Source of the DNA: Adiantum capillus-veneris
Taxonomy: Eukaryota; Streptophyta; Polypodiopsida; Polypodiales; Pteridaceae
Length of the DNA stretch: 64,000 nt
Direction: 5' to 3'
Assembly (NCBI GenBank): GCA_014529385.2
Contig: CM043969.1
Span: 74,816,676-74,880,675 of the forward strand
Part shown: positions 19,430 to 30,840 of the stretch, one piece after another
How the letters are laid out: the number at the start of each line of letters is the position of its first letter
Numbering within the stretch: position 1 is the first letter of the stretch
Translations under genes and position numbers: made by a program
The notes under the pieces: model-generated
What the model saw: only the letters and a program-made list of their open reading frames with translations
Databases searched by the model: none
Told to the model about the DNA's origin: nothing

Positions 19430-21330
19430 AGATCCTGTTGCACTCAGTAGTCCGAAGTTAGCGTTTTTTCCATATCAACTGAGAACTGAGTTTTAACTAT
19501 CCAAATGACTTGAAAATTGAAAATAAAACTTAAAAGGAACTTGGGAAACTGTGCATGTGCTCACATTGCAATTCTGGCAAAAAAAATTCATTTTTCATCA
19601 GATTTTGGTGATACTTGGCATGTTGTTGGTCCTTGGCCTGTGCAACATGGCTATGTGATTGGATTTGGGTTTGGGCATCAAAAAGTGCATTTTTGGATAG
19701 ATTCAGGCTTTAGGCTCACAAATTGGATAGAAAGTCCACAACAGGTAGTAAATGATATCCAAATGGGTTGAAAATTGATATATGGGCTCCTTGCACCATG
19801 GTAATGGCTCCCATGATGTCATTCCTTGCACAGAAGGTCAAAAACATGTTGGAGACATCCTACGCGTAGGAGGTCTATTTCATCAAAATAGATTGAGATT
19901 TGTTCTGTGGGTAGCTTTTGGCCTGTGGAACATGGCCATGCTCTTGGATTTTGATTTGGACAAGATTTGATGTTGGTAAGACCATGTGTAGTGTTTTTTT
20001 GGGCTCAAAATGTGTATCTTGGATGTGTTGGGGGTCAAAAATGATTAGAATGGCTTCGAACTTAATATATGAGCTCTTGAAGATCATATGAATAGATCTA
20101 GAATGGAAAACCCCCTCTGTAGGCCAAAAATGTCAAATAGATATCCTACGCATAGGATGTCTACTTCATCATTTCTTGCAGGGGACCGCACAGATTAGTT
20201 GGCAATGTGTCCATGAATGTATTGTGTAAGTTTCATGTGATTTGGACAAGTTTTGGTAGGTCTATGGCCCATTATTGCCTCTATGCCCTAACTTTATGTT
20301 TTTTCATGCATATGAGGTCAATTTTGGTCCAAATGTGATGAAACTTGGTGGTTAGCATATAAAGGCTATTCAGAAAATGTGTGTGATGAGAGATGTTGGG
20401 TTTTGTGCCCAGAAATGGATTTGAGACATCCTACGCGTAGGATGTCTCTTTATGATTTTTTTATGGAAACTGCTACCGGTGCCTGCCCTTAGTCCCCCTA
20501 AGTCCCTTTTAAGCCAAATTTCAACAAAAAAGTCAAATGGATAGAGAGTAACTCCCTGTGTGGATTTCAGAGCTTCCGAGCCGTTTTTTGACTTTTGGAG
20601 TTCTTTTCGGTGATGAAATTTCTTGATGTTGGTCTCCATAATTTCCCGATCCCTTGGGGATCCTTGCTGTATGGTTTTTGTCAACTTTGGCTTCACCGAA
20701 GCTCCGTTTGGCCATTTGTCGCGAGAAGCACCCGTGGTTGCGTTTACATGTCGTCGATGACTTGTGGTGGTTTACCACCATAGGACTTTTGTTGATGGTC
20801 TAGGAAAGCCGCTCGTGAAGTTTGGTGGCAAACGGTTATGCGGTTTGGCCCCGCGAGAGCTATTTGATGCTTTGTGTTTCTGATGCCGTTTTTGAAGTTT
20901 AGTGCTGCTTCGGGTCACCTTTTGTTCATGTGAGCTACATAGACTTGTCGAGCATGTCAAGATGCTCCTGCTCATGAATTTTGGTAGCATTTGGGCGCCT
21001 CTCCGCCGATTTCCTATTTGGTGGCCTCTTGCGGGATTTTAGGAATTAGGGTTTTTCCTTATGGTTTCTACTACCTTTGGACATCCAAGATTGGTCTCCT
21101 ATGTTAGGGTAAGCTGCCGATGAAGTCTCGTTGCTTTTGGGTTAGCCATTAGGTGGCCACTTCTACTTGTAGGTCTCTACTGCTCGCTTTGTGTGTGAAC
21201 CCTACGCTAGTTTTCACGACAAAACGACAAAAATGCACGAAAAGCTCAAGGTGGTGAGCCTATCACTCATGGCTAAAGCCCATCGGGTAGTCGTGCGCGT
21301 CGTAGAAGCTGTTGGAAGTTCCGTTCGCTC
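19430..21330. repeat. Palindrome-array block in copy 1B (about 285-bp period)
   Basis: Noncoding insert between the ORF-X start and spacer homologous to 1A. Palindromes lie at 19854-19875 (one mismatch), 20140-20161 (imperfect) and 20423-20448 (26 bp, perfect; half-site GAGACATCCTACG); starts are 286 and 285 bp apart. A fourth unit before 19854 lacks the palindrome but shares flanks such as GGCCTGTGxAACATGGC. A lone TCGCGA at 20719-20724 falls one period further on. Flanks contain AAGTTTCATGTGATTTGGACAA, reminiscent of the units in the 1A/1C leaders. Nothing recognisable in 20730-21330. Confidence 0.85.
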
Positions 21331-22141
21331 TAGGTGGCAGAAGCTCTCTCTCAAAGGTGAATAGTGGAAATGAGCTTAAAATGAAGTGAAAATTTCTTAT
21401 AATAGGGGTCCCCGAACCACTTTTCACGAAATTTGACATGTGCTCCCAACTTCTTGCAAGATGTAGTTTAGGCTAAAAAATTTCTTGATTTGGACTTCAT
21501 TTGCCCAATTTCCGAGAAATTTGGCATTTCGATCAAAATCTGGCCAAAACACGCTTTCCGCTCCAGTCTCATAATTGCACCCCCACTGTACCATAGGTTG
21601 TCCTATAGTCACTGATCATCCCCATATTTTTTGTTGTTCATTACGATCGTTTTGCACTTGCTTTTTGTATTTTTGAAGTTTTTATGTCGAAAATTAGCAA
21701 AATTAGAAGGAAAATAACAAATCAAACCCAAAAAATCATAATAAATCAAAAGCATTCTCACAAAACATTATATACACTCACATGCAATTTTTATGGGTGG
21801 ATTTTTCTGTTTTACCAATATTTTACCCGAAAAATGGCTATTTTTACTTATATACACACACCTAGGGGCTTGATTTGACGTTTGGCTCCATATACCTGTA
21901 GATTCATGCTGTATAAGGGCATATGTACTTGGGTTAGTCCAGAAAATTTCACAATCAAACAACAATTCTTAAAATAGTCGAAAAACATGCCTTTTTTGCT
22001 CTTTTTGCTATTGGGTCCGCATTTGAGAATGCCTCCCCCCCTCCTAGCCGGAGTCCTCCCAGACGACAAGGTATCGTCTCGGAGTATGTGCCATGCATGG
22101 GTTGACAAAATTGTGTTATTGCTTGGCCGTGTAATGTGGCC
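21331..22141. other. Spacer between PR2 tail and array block, copy 1B
   Basis: Starts with AGCTCTCTCTCAAAGGTGAATAGTGG, homologous to 1A at about 9285-9320. It ends in a region matching 1A at 9950-10020. It is AT-rich with a C-run (22027-22035). No credible frame; it probably serves as the untranslated region ahead of ORF-X. Confidence 0.5.
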
Positions 22142-23434
22142 CTATTGTATGCATACTCGGTGAATGCATGGAAAAATTGATGTTGTGCAAGAGAAGGGTA
22201 TAAGCAAGATGCTTATTGGCATTCGCCGTCGAGGTTTCCTATTTTCTTTGCAAGTAAAATCTGTAAATCTACTGCTCTTTGTTTGATTGTCTTTCTTGCA
22301 AAAGTCGCTTGCTTTGCCGCTACTGTTGATATGGCCGTAGTCGTCCCCTTGGACAAAATTTTCGTGGCCGAATTGGCCGTAGACCTTATCTCTATTGCTT
22401 GCCATTTGTAGCTTTGTGTGGCCGGTCTTTGTAGATTTTATTGCTACTTCTGTGGTTGCTATTGTTTTGTTGCTGATGGGCATCCACATAAAGCGGTTCA
22501 TTGGTTTCATATGTAGTTGTCTGCCTTCCAATGTTGCTTGTATTGAAGAGAGTTCCTTTTGCCTCGGTTTCGGTATCCAGATGCAAGTCGTATTCGAGTT
22601 GTTGCTGAGCATTTTCTTTGGGATCCACATTTTTTTTGTTCCCTTGATTTTTGGTTGAATTCTTCCGTTGTATTGTGTTTTGTCTGCCATGTCATTTCTA
22701 TCCTTCCGCACCCATACTTGTTTTTCGTGTGTTGGTAACCTTGATGTTTTCACTTTGGTTGGTGACTTCTTATGCCTGTAGTGAACTTTGTTTCCAGTCC
22801 CCTGTTTGTTATTGAATGGCACCCTTCCTTTTGGCTTTTTATCTAGTGATTGCATTGCTGGCAGCTGAGCTCCTTATTCCGGGGTTGCTGAGCAAAGGCT
22901 ACCACTTGCTGTTCTTATGCGTGCTGAATTTTGACTGCATTCGCATTCCAATCTATCTGCACATTGTACTCTTTTTGCCAGGGTTGTCCCAACAACATGG
23001 GGTGTTGTGTACTTTCATCCTTGACCACATAAAATTTATGTGGGTAAATATATTGATGCACTTATACATGCAATATAGTCCAGCGAATGTGATGTACTAC
23101 TTTCCAGGACTTGTGGAGTAGGATGAAGTTGATCAGTGGCCTTGAGCTGTTTGTATAATCTGTAAGAGATCAAATTTGCTTGAGCTCCCGAATCAAGTAA
23201 TGACGTTGATTCAACTTGATTGCTACCCACTTTGATTGCCATTATTGGCTCCATTGTGTCTTCGTCAAAATCCGTTAGTCGAATGGCATTGATTCGCAAT
23301 GGTGATCCATATTGTTGTTGTTGTCGTAGAAGCCTTCTTTTTGCAATGCGTTCTTTTGCTTCTGCTTGAGCTTCTTCTCGTACCCTCTGTTTCTCCTTCA
23401 TTCGTTTTTTTTCTTGATGGATTTGTTGAAACAT
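22142..23434 (-). pseudogene. Second retropepsin (PR2) with charged N terminus and basic tail, copy 1B
   Basis: Begins one stop codon after the integrase end (LKKYHLPLT). The N-terminal 45 residues are charged and helical (EKKRMKEKQRVREEAQAEA). The protease core follows: MAIKVGSNQVESTSLLDSGA with the catalytic DSG at about residues 85-87, then NLISYRLYKQL. After a frame break (about 23035) come FYVVKDES and HPMLLGQPWQKEYNVQIDW, the retropepsin hydrophobic-Gly block. So both halves of an aspartic protease monomer are present and the active-site Asp is kept. From 22142 to 22855 an open 237-codon stretch gives a K/T/N-rich basic tail with no known domain. It is a different protein from PR1, which lies before RT. 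Role unknown; a processing enzyme for ORF-X is only a guess. Confidence 0.75.
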
Positions 23435-23437
23435 ATC

Positions 23438-25074
23438 CTATGTTAGTGGTAAATGATATTTCTTTAATCGACACCCACTAATCCAATTTGGCATTTCTTC
23501 ACCTACTAATGTAGCAAGCTTGACAGCTCTGCTTTGTGATAGATCACTAATCACAAAGGCTCCCATCCCTCGCTTTTTAAGTTTCTTGGCATGTTGTTTC
23601 AAGGTATAAACAAGTACATAATCCCCAGTTTTGAACTCTTTCGTGCACACATGCTTGTCAAAAAACTCATTTTGTCTTCTTTTTTTAGCATAGATCGAAG
23701 CTACAGCTCTCAAGCGAAGTTCATCTAGCTTTTCAAGATCATCTATTCTTCAAGAGAGCTCATGCCCTGTCCATTCTAAGCGTTTCGCTACTTGTAGAGT
23801 TGGAATTAAAAACTTTATGGGTAATATAGCATTTAGACCAAACACCATGTTGTACGGTGTCATTCCTATCGATGTTTTGTAAGTTATTATGTATGCTCAT
23901 AGTGTTGAGTGTAGCTACTAATCCCAATCTGTTTTTGACTTTGATACAATTTTAGTGAGAACTATGCATAGTGTTTTATTTGTGGCCTCACCTTGTCCAT
24001 TTTCTTGTGGATGATATGGAGCAGATTTTCTATGTATGACCATGAATTCCTCTAGCAGATATTCAATGACTTCATTAAGAAAGTGTGTTTCTCAATCACT
24101 GACAATTTCTATTGGTAACCCGTATCGTACAAAGACATTCTCATACAAAAATTTTACAGTGGTTCGTGCATCTGCTTTTTAGTCTTGGCTTCCGCCCATT
24201 TCGTGAGATAGTCCATAGCCACAATGATATATTGGGTATGGGTGCGATATGCAGGGGGTGAAATAGGTCCCACAAAATCATTTCCCCATTTTGCAAATGC
24301 CCTTGCTCTCATCATTGGCCATAGTGGCATCTCATCTCTCTTTATCGGCACCTTGGTGCGTTGACAAGCATCACAACACTTTACAAACTCGTCAGCATCC
24401 ATATGCAATATAGGCCACCATATTCTTGCGGTTAAGACAATTTTTACCGTCTTATCACCTGAATAATGGCCTCGAATTATTCCTCCATGTGCGTGTTCTA
24501 GAATCAGTACGTATTCACTTTCACTTGCACAGATTCTAAGTTGATTGTCCTTTCCTCGCTTATAGAGTTGGTTCCCAATTAACTGAAAGTCACGAGCCTC
24601 CAACTCTATAACCCTTTTTCGTGCTTTTGTTATGTTTTCAGGAAACGTCCTTGTGGTTAAGAAATCAATGATATATTGACTCCATGTAGGTGCAATGTTT
24701 ACTTGAAACAATGTCGCGTGATCCACTGGTCGTTTGGCACTACATATAGTACAATTGGTAACATAAGCATGTGTGTCCGCGTACATAGTTGGCCAATAAA
24801 CCCTTAATTGTTTCAGTCTCTGGTGTGTTTTCACTGTTGAACAATGAAATGCACAATCCTGGACATGTGCTTCTTCTAGGTAACACTCGAATTCCTCCGG
24901 ATTTATACATAGTCGTAGAATTTGGTCCGATCCTAGCTGATACAGCCGTCCTGCAATCAACTGGACGTTTTTGGTTTGTCGAATTGTTTGTTGTTTGGAT
25001 CTGTCTTTTGTGTTATCAAACTTGCCTCCAAAGGAAAGAATGCTAACAATTTCCTGAGACCATTTGGGTATCAT
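23438..25074 (-). pseudogene. Integrase with two tandem HHCC zinc modules, copy 1B
   Basis: An open 353-codon stretch (24154-25215) starts in the RNase H tether. It holds two copies of one module of about 115 residues: residues 48-166 (IPKWSQEIVSIL, LIAGRLYQLGSDQILRLC, VYWPTMYAD) and 174-290 (APTWSQYIIDFL, LIGNQLYKRGKDNQLRIC, IWWPILHMD). Zinc ligands are H116, H124, C155, C158 and H243, H250, C281, C284, with H-to-C spacing of 31 in both. The catalytic core begins with WGNDFVGP. After frame breaks it shows SD followed by a stop and ETHFLNE (second Asp), then PQENGQGEATNKT (Glu). The C-terminal domain (23438-23713) has TGDYVLVYTLKQH and ends LKKYHLPLT. Gypsy integrases normally have one zinc module. 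Confidence 0.88.
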
Positions 25075-25500
25075 TTCAATATTGAAAAGATAAGCATCTG
25101 GTATGTCATCATCTACTCCTTCAAGAGCTTCCCCATTGTGTATCCTTGAAAGATGATCAGCCCGTAGATGAGTTTTACCCTTTTTGACTACCATTGTGAA
25201 ATCAAACTCTAGCAATATAATAAACCATCGTATAATTCTCCCGGTATTGCATGGTATTCACCAGATACAAAAGAGCTTGATGATCTGTAAAGAACACAAA
25301 TTTATTTGCGAGAAAATAATACCAAAATTTCTTTACAACATAAATCATTCCTAACCCCTCTCTTTCAGTGGTTGTGTAGTTCTTTTCCGCACTATTTAAA
25401 TGTCGGCTTGCATAACAAACTGGAAAATCCATTGTTTCGTCTCCAAGTTGAGCCAGAATACTCCCAATTGCATATACAGATGCATCAATGTGAACATGGA
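25075..25500 (-). pseudogene. RNase H and tether, copy 1B
   Basis: All RNase H acidic blocks are visible: FHVHIDASVYAIGSILAQ (Asp), NYTTTEREGLGMIY (Glu) and FVFFTDHQALLYLV (Asp). A frame overlap near 25205-25240 separates this from the tether FDFTMVVKKGKTHLRADHLSRI, which continues into the integrase. There is no second (archaeal-type) RNase H of the kind found in Tat elements. Confidence 0.85.
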
Positions 25501-26623
25501 ATATCTTTTCCCAATCCGGTGCTTTAAGTACAGGTGCTGATACAAGGTTTTCCTTTAGCTTTTGGAATGAAGTTTCACACTCCTCAGTCCAGTCGAAATG
25601 GACTAACAAACGATACAGAGGTTGTGCGATGACTGCATACATATATATGAATCTTCGATAATATCCACAGTGTCCCATGAAGGATTGCATTTGTTTCGCA
25701 TTAGTAGTCCTGGGCAGGTCTACTATGACCTTGATTTTGTTTAGGTCTGTGGTTATGCCATTTCTTGAGACAATGTGTCCTAGGATGTGGCCTTGCCTAA
25801 CCATAAAAATGCACTTTTCCATGTTAAGACAGATTCGATATGTTTTGCATTTTTCAAACACCTTTTACAAATGGTCAATATGTTTCTCTTGTAGAAGAGA
25901 GTGTACACAAAGATCATCCATATATATTTCTAAAAATATTCTTAGGTATTCTTTGAACGCGTGCGTCATTAACCTTTGAAAGGTAACTGGGGAATTAGTT
26001 AGGCCAAAAGACATACCTCGATACGCATATATTTTCCATTCTGTGGCAAATGCTATTTTGTGTTGATCCTCTATTGCAATTGTCAGTTGGTTATATCCTA
26101 AAAACCCATCTAGAAAAGAATAAGTCCGTTTCTCGGCCACTCTCTCAAGTATTGTTCTGTGATCGGCAAGGGATAATTGTCCCTTATGGTGGCTGCATTT
26201 ATCTTTTTGAGGTTTACACATACTCGCAGTTTTCTGTTCTTTTTGGGGACAACCACAATGGGTGACACCCAATTTATGCTCTATTTCATAGATGAATTCG
26301 GCATCCATCAGCTTGTCAATATCCTCTTTTATTCGTTTAGCAAATGTGTCATTATATGTATAAGGACGCTGTTTGCTAGGTTTTGCATCTGATTTCAAAG
26401 GAATTGTATGTTGACATATCAATGGATCAACTCCTTTGAGGTCTTTGTAGGACCATGCAAACACATCTTTATACTTCTTGAGAAGTTGTGTTAACCGTTC
26501 TTCTTCTTCAGGCTCTAAATTGGTTGCTATATAGACTGGCTGAGGCTTTTCACCTGGTTCAGCGAGGTCTATCCGTTTAGCATTTTCCGGCCCATCGTAA
26601 GATTCCCTTACTGGTGGTGTCAT
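25501..26623 (-). pseudogene. Reverse transcriptase, copy 1B (Athila/Tat-like)
   Basis: Two open pieces, 25865-26623 and 25202-25861. The N-terminal part has LLKKYKDVFAWSYKDLKGVDPLICQH and KQRPYTYNDTFAKRI. A short frame-altered patch follows where SPIMVVPKK is expected (about 26220-26290). Then come YSFLDGFLGYNQLTIA with palm Asp, SFGLTNSPVTFQRLM, and EIYMDDLCVHS with the catalytic YMDD. After one stop the thumb and connection read GHILGHIVSRNGI, MQSFMGHCGYYRRF and FQKLKENLVSAPVL. It copies genomic RNA into DNA. YMDD and FAWSY place it in the OTA branch. Best preserved RT in the window. Confidence 0.92.
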
Positions 26624-26639
26624 TATGATTTTTTATCCT

Positions 26640-27320
26640 GGATGATGAATTTTCGATAGTGTGATGATACATTCATGTTTCCTTTTTCTGACTCCCCTTT
26701 TCCATCACTATCTCCCTCAGTAGTCCATTCCTCTCGTAAAGAACATTTCAGATCTTGGTATTTCTGTTTACGCTCCAGTTTGGTCCACTCTGGGTCTTTT
26801 GTTTTTTTTTTTTTTTAATTTTGTTTTCGTTTTAGCTTTCCGTACTTGTCTTATTTCCTCTCGCGTTCTTTCCCTTCGAACTTTTGAAAATCTTTCGGAT
26901 ATTTGATCTTTTACACAATCCCCTGCTTTTACAAGCATCAGATACTGAGTTTTACCTTTTATCCTGGGCATCAGGTTCTCTCTCGCTTTGTTTCTGCTCG
27001 TTTTCTCCTATAGCGTTCCTGGCGTCTAGGGTGCTGATTAGCAAAATCATAAAACTTGATATTCTCTATTTTTGCCCCACGCTCACTTGAGTTATCTGAA
27101 CACTCATTATCTGCATCGTTATTTACCTCCAGATGTTTAGAGGAGTTATAAAACTCTTCTTATTCTGGTGGTTCTACCATCTCATCTCCTCTTGGTATAA
27201 GGCTTACCATGTAATAGGGTAGCACATCATAGCCATCCTTATCGTAAAATTTTGTTATTGGACTATCTGTAATGGTACAGACATCCAATGTTGTTAGTAT
27301 GTGTTCCCATTCCAGAGGTT
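26640..27320 (-). pseudogene. Linker between PR1 and RT, copy 1B
   Basis: Coding in the same direction but without a known enzyme domain. It includes an acidic stretch (27160-27456) with DVLPYYMVSLIPRGDEM and a strongly basic one (26768-26971) with a poly-Lys run encoded by a 17-base T run at about 26800. Copy 1E keeps the same linker (59000-59500), while 1A has lost it. It may be a tether or a nucleic-acid-binding segment. Confidence 0.6.
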
Positions 27321-27960
27321 CTAATGCATCTTCAGGAAAAGGTTTTGGAATATAATCCTTGTCCTCAATAGCTCTTTCGAAGACACATTCCCCTCTTTTA
27401 AGCTCCCAAAATGTGAAGCTCCGCACATCCATAGCTCTTTTTGTTGCCGTAACCATGTTGGGAATTCCGACCCTGCTAATGTAACTGAATCAAACTCTTC
27501 CACTGGTGTTTGGTTCACATCCTTGTAACTATGGTCTTTCAGGTGTATTTTGGTTGTTGTCTCGCCATGTCTAAGGTATATGTGGTCGTAACCCCAATCT
27601 TGGACTATCTTTAATTGTCTCATGAATGGTCTTCCTAAGATAATCTCATAATTGTTTTTTTTATCGAAATCGACTATTGCAAATGTATGCTCATACTCGA
27701 TTCCACATGAAGTGACAATCACTTTTTATAAGAGTCCTAGAGGCTTTTTCATGAATCCATTTGCCAATTGCAATTTCATTCTGGTAGCTCTCAAAGCTGG
27801 TTTTCTCCATTTTTTTCAGATTTTCTTGGTGGCAATAGCAACTCATGCTCCACTATCAAGAATAGCCTTGGAAACTACTCCTTGGAATTTTACTGGTAGC
27901 GTGGTGTTCCCATCTTCTCCCTCGCAATACACTCCAACCTTGTTTAAATGTACTATAGCC
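27321..27960 (-). pseudogene. First protease (PR1), copy 1B
   Basis: The gag-pol retropepsin before RT. In frame-shifted text the active site reads KAILDSGA followed by a stop, then VAIATKKI (about 27830-27870). RATRMKLQLANGFMKKPLGLL follows, then an open 133-codon stretch (27321-27722) with SCGIEYEHTFAIVDF and NYEIILGRPFMRQLKIVQDW, the C-terminal ILG block. Homologous text is in 1A (14340-14661) and 1E (59540-60018), where the site reads ILDSGAGVAIATKEIW. Confidence 0.82.
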
Positions 27961-30440
27961 TAGTGTTTAGTTGAGGCATGTCCAATGCTCTGATCCCTTC
28001 ATGAAGCTTCGAGGTGGGGTCTTTCACTCCAAATTTTTCTAGGCATTCTCCAAATTTTTCCTACTGTGGTCCACATGTTTGGTCGTAACCTCAGGAGTTC
28101 GGCTAATGGGATTGTGCATGCTGTAGGAGTGGACAATAACTCAATCAACCCTTGTGAATCCATCACTTTGTTAGAAGAAAGTCTTTGAGATGGGATTTCT
28201 CTCACCTCAGACTTGGCTTCATACTCTCCTAAGTAAGAGGGTAGAGTTTTTAGCGAGTCTAGTTGGTTGTGCCCTGAACTAATTGACCCCTGGTCTCCCC
28301 CTTGTGAATGTATATCAAAGTTCATCTGTGATCTTGCCTCAAAATTCTTCAATAGGAGGTAAGATCTCATTTTTCTCTTTTCTCGTGTTGTTCATGAATC
28401 ACCCTGTTAGCTTCGTTGGCCTCATGGATTTGCTTCCACAGATCATCTAGACCATTACAATCCTTACCCATTTCTGCCAATGTTTTAGGTTGGAACCCGT
28501 CACTTGCCTCATTTGTTGTATTTGGCACTATGATAGGCTCTCCCCTATACTCAGAAGCATTCGTGAGTCTTTTCTTCGTTTCTACTTGTTCCTCTAAAGT
28601 TGGTTTGATAGGGGTTGTAGCTGGTACTTCATGCCCATTTGCAGGTTTATCGAGCGGGTTTTCTATCAAAGATTGAGCTGTTTCAATCATCTTTCTACAC
28701 ATTTCTAACCTCTGTTTTTCTTATTCAGCATATGGATAAGTCATCCATCTTTGCTCTTGGGTTTGGTTCTTTTTGAGTCTCGCTTCATAAGCTTTTAGAA
28801 GTGCATCTAACTGCTCATTTACCTTGTCCGTCAGTACTGATTCTCCTGATCTTGCATTTATGGGTTCTGCTATTTCCTTGGGTGCTATGGTTACTGCAGT
28901 GTGTGAGCTTAGGCTAGCTAGATCCTCTAACCGTTCTAATCTATACTTTGTGTGTTTTAACTCCTCGGATAGAGCAGTTTGCTCTCGTTCTTTCCTAGCT
29001 TTCATACGTGCCTTTCTAGCCTTCCAAGTGCTTCTCTGATTTTTCGTTTCTAAGCTTGGGACATCGGTTTTTGGCTCTTCAATTATGGGTTCGTTCGTCA
29101 TTCTTTGAGCTTGGACTCGTATCATCAACACTGCAAATTGGGTAGGGAAGTTTAACACCTCTTCCGCTCTAATTACACGCACAAAGGCTACTACATAATC
29201 TCTAGGATCCCTGTTTCCCGTGTATTTCTTGTTTACCCATTTTTGCAGTTGAGAAGGTCTAATTCTACGATGGTCTACAAATCTCATCATTGGATCTCCT
29301 CGTCCCAATCTATATACCTCCTCTGGTCTTCTGTAGTAGGCTAGTTCCTCTCCCAGTGGTGTTCTTAAGCCATAATTTCTAATAGTTCTTGCAAGAGATG
29401 GTTCATCTCTTTGAATTCGTTCTATGGGTGGTCTTCCAGGCTCTGTTGACCCTTGAGTTTTTGGCTTACTCTCTGTTTGATACTATGAATAGAGTGGTGG
29501 TTCTTGTAAATCCCTTAACCCTCGTGCGGCTTGATAACCATCTTGATTTTGGTCTTGCTCTAATGTTGCAGTTTGTCGAAGCCATGCCTGCAATGATGGC
29601 TAAGTTGTTGGTTGGTTTTGGTTGTTGAATGTCTGCGGTCGGGTGGAATGTGAGGTCGCGTCATACTCCTCTGAAAAGGGATTTGTCGACTTGCTAGGGG
29701 TGTAGGTGGCTCTTGGCACTTCATGGGGGGCATATGTTGATGCTCCTAGAACTGTTGCCTTTTCTACCTCCTTTGGGAGAATACGTTGGTATTCTCGCCC
29801 GTACGTATCAACAAAAATAATATCCTTCCCCATAGCAATTTCATAAGAGAATAAGTAAAGAACCTTGTCTTTGCTTAACTCGTTTGGGTATGGTTCTTTG
29901 CAGCGAAAGTAGGAGACTATTCCCTCGCTCACATGCTTGTAAATTCCCACATTCTCATTATAAGTTGAAACCCTGGTTGTTTTCTTATCATACATAAAAA
30001 TTGCTCCAGGTTTATCAATGTTTGGTGGTGGTTCTTGAGTTTCTGAAACCATTTTCCCCTTCGCCACGTTATCTCCATATCTGTTGTAATCTTCAGGGTT
30101 ACTAACTATCAGATAGTGATTCCCCTTTTCGTCTTGAAATATATCTCCATCATCATAAACTCGAATTATCTCCGGTCTCTGAGCCGGTCTTTCTTCAATA
30201 CAAATACACTTACATCCTCGATAGTCAGAATAAACTAAGGCTCCCCTTTAGTTTGTTCCTTCTAAGAAGATCAAAGTGAACTTGGAATCATTCAAAGGAT
30301 TAAGGGAGGTGCTTCCTCCTGGCATTTGTCTATCATAGGTGAAACGTCCTGGCTGTTCACTACCCATCATGAAGAAGGATTTGTCTGATGAAGTGTCAGT
30401 ATCACTACTCTCCTCAATAATTGGTGCAAGTGGATCTAGC
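27961..30440 (-). pseudogene. gag: Gag region of copy 1B, lacking the usual core
   Basis: Structural protein region. Open pieces are 29600-30067, 28721-29308, 28367-28702 and 27999-28370, and in-frame text extends up to about 30440 with one stop. The N-terminal part has NPEDYNRYG and YDKKTTRVSTYNENVGIY. RIRPSQLQKWVNKKYTGNRD (about 29230-29270) aligns with RVRPVDFQKWVRKYSGFGD of 1A gag. Beyond that, 1A continues with a standard Gag capsid-like core and a zinc-knuckle-like block. 1B instead continues with a charged helical region (KARKARMKARKEREQ, ELKHTKYRLERLEDL). I find neither the core nor a CCHC knuckle here. Confidence 0.65.
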
Positions 30441-30840
30441 CTTGCCTAAGTTACACTCTCCTCGGTGGACACTAAGCTACATTGGTCACCTGCCACCTTT
30501 TGGTCTCTAAAAATATATCTTCCTGATGTTAAATTCATCAAAATTATCAATGCAATTTATCACAAATCCAATCACTCACCTGACAAAAGATCAGTCTCCG
30601 CACAACTTCTTGCTTCTACCACTCCAACTCCTACTCTTCTAATATCTAAAACTATCTCAGTCTACCTAAATCTACCTAAGTGGAAGGATCTAGGCCAGAC
30701 AAACGCTCCCTAGACTCCCTCTAAGACCTAGAGAGTCCTCCACCCTCTGATCCTATCTAAATGTAAAACGAGACTCTTGGCAAGCCAAAGAATCCCTATC
30801 CTCAAGGACTAGTCTCGGTCACCTACCTAAGGTTTTCGTT

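Noticed and set aside
25075-25500. A second, archaeal-type RNase H as in Tat elements
   Set aside because: Only one RNase H is found, in the normal place; no second set of acidic blocks was seen between it and the integrase.
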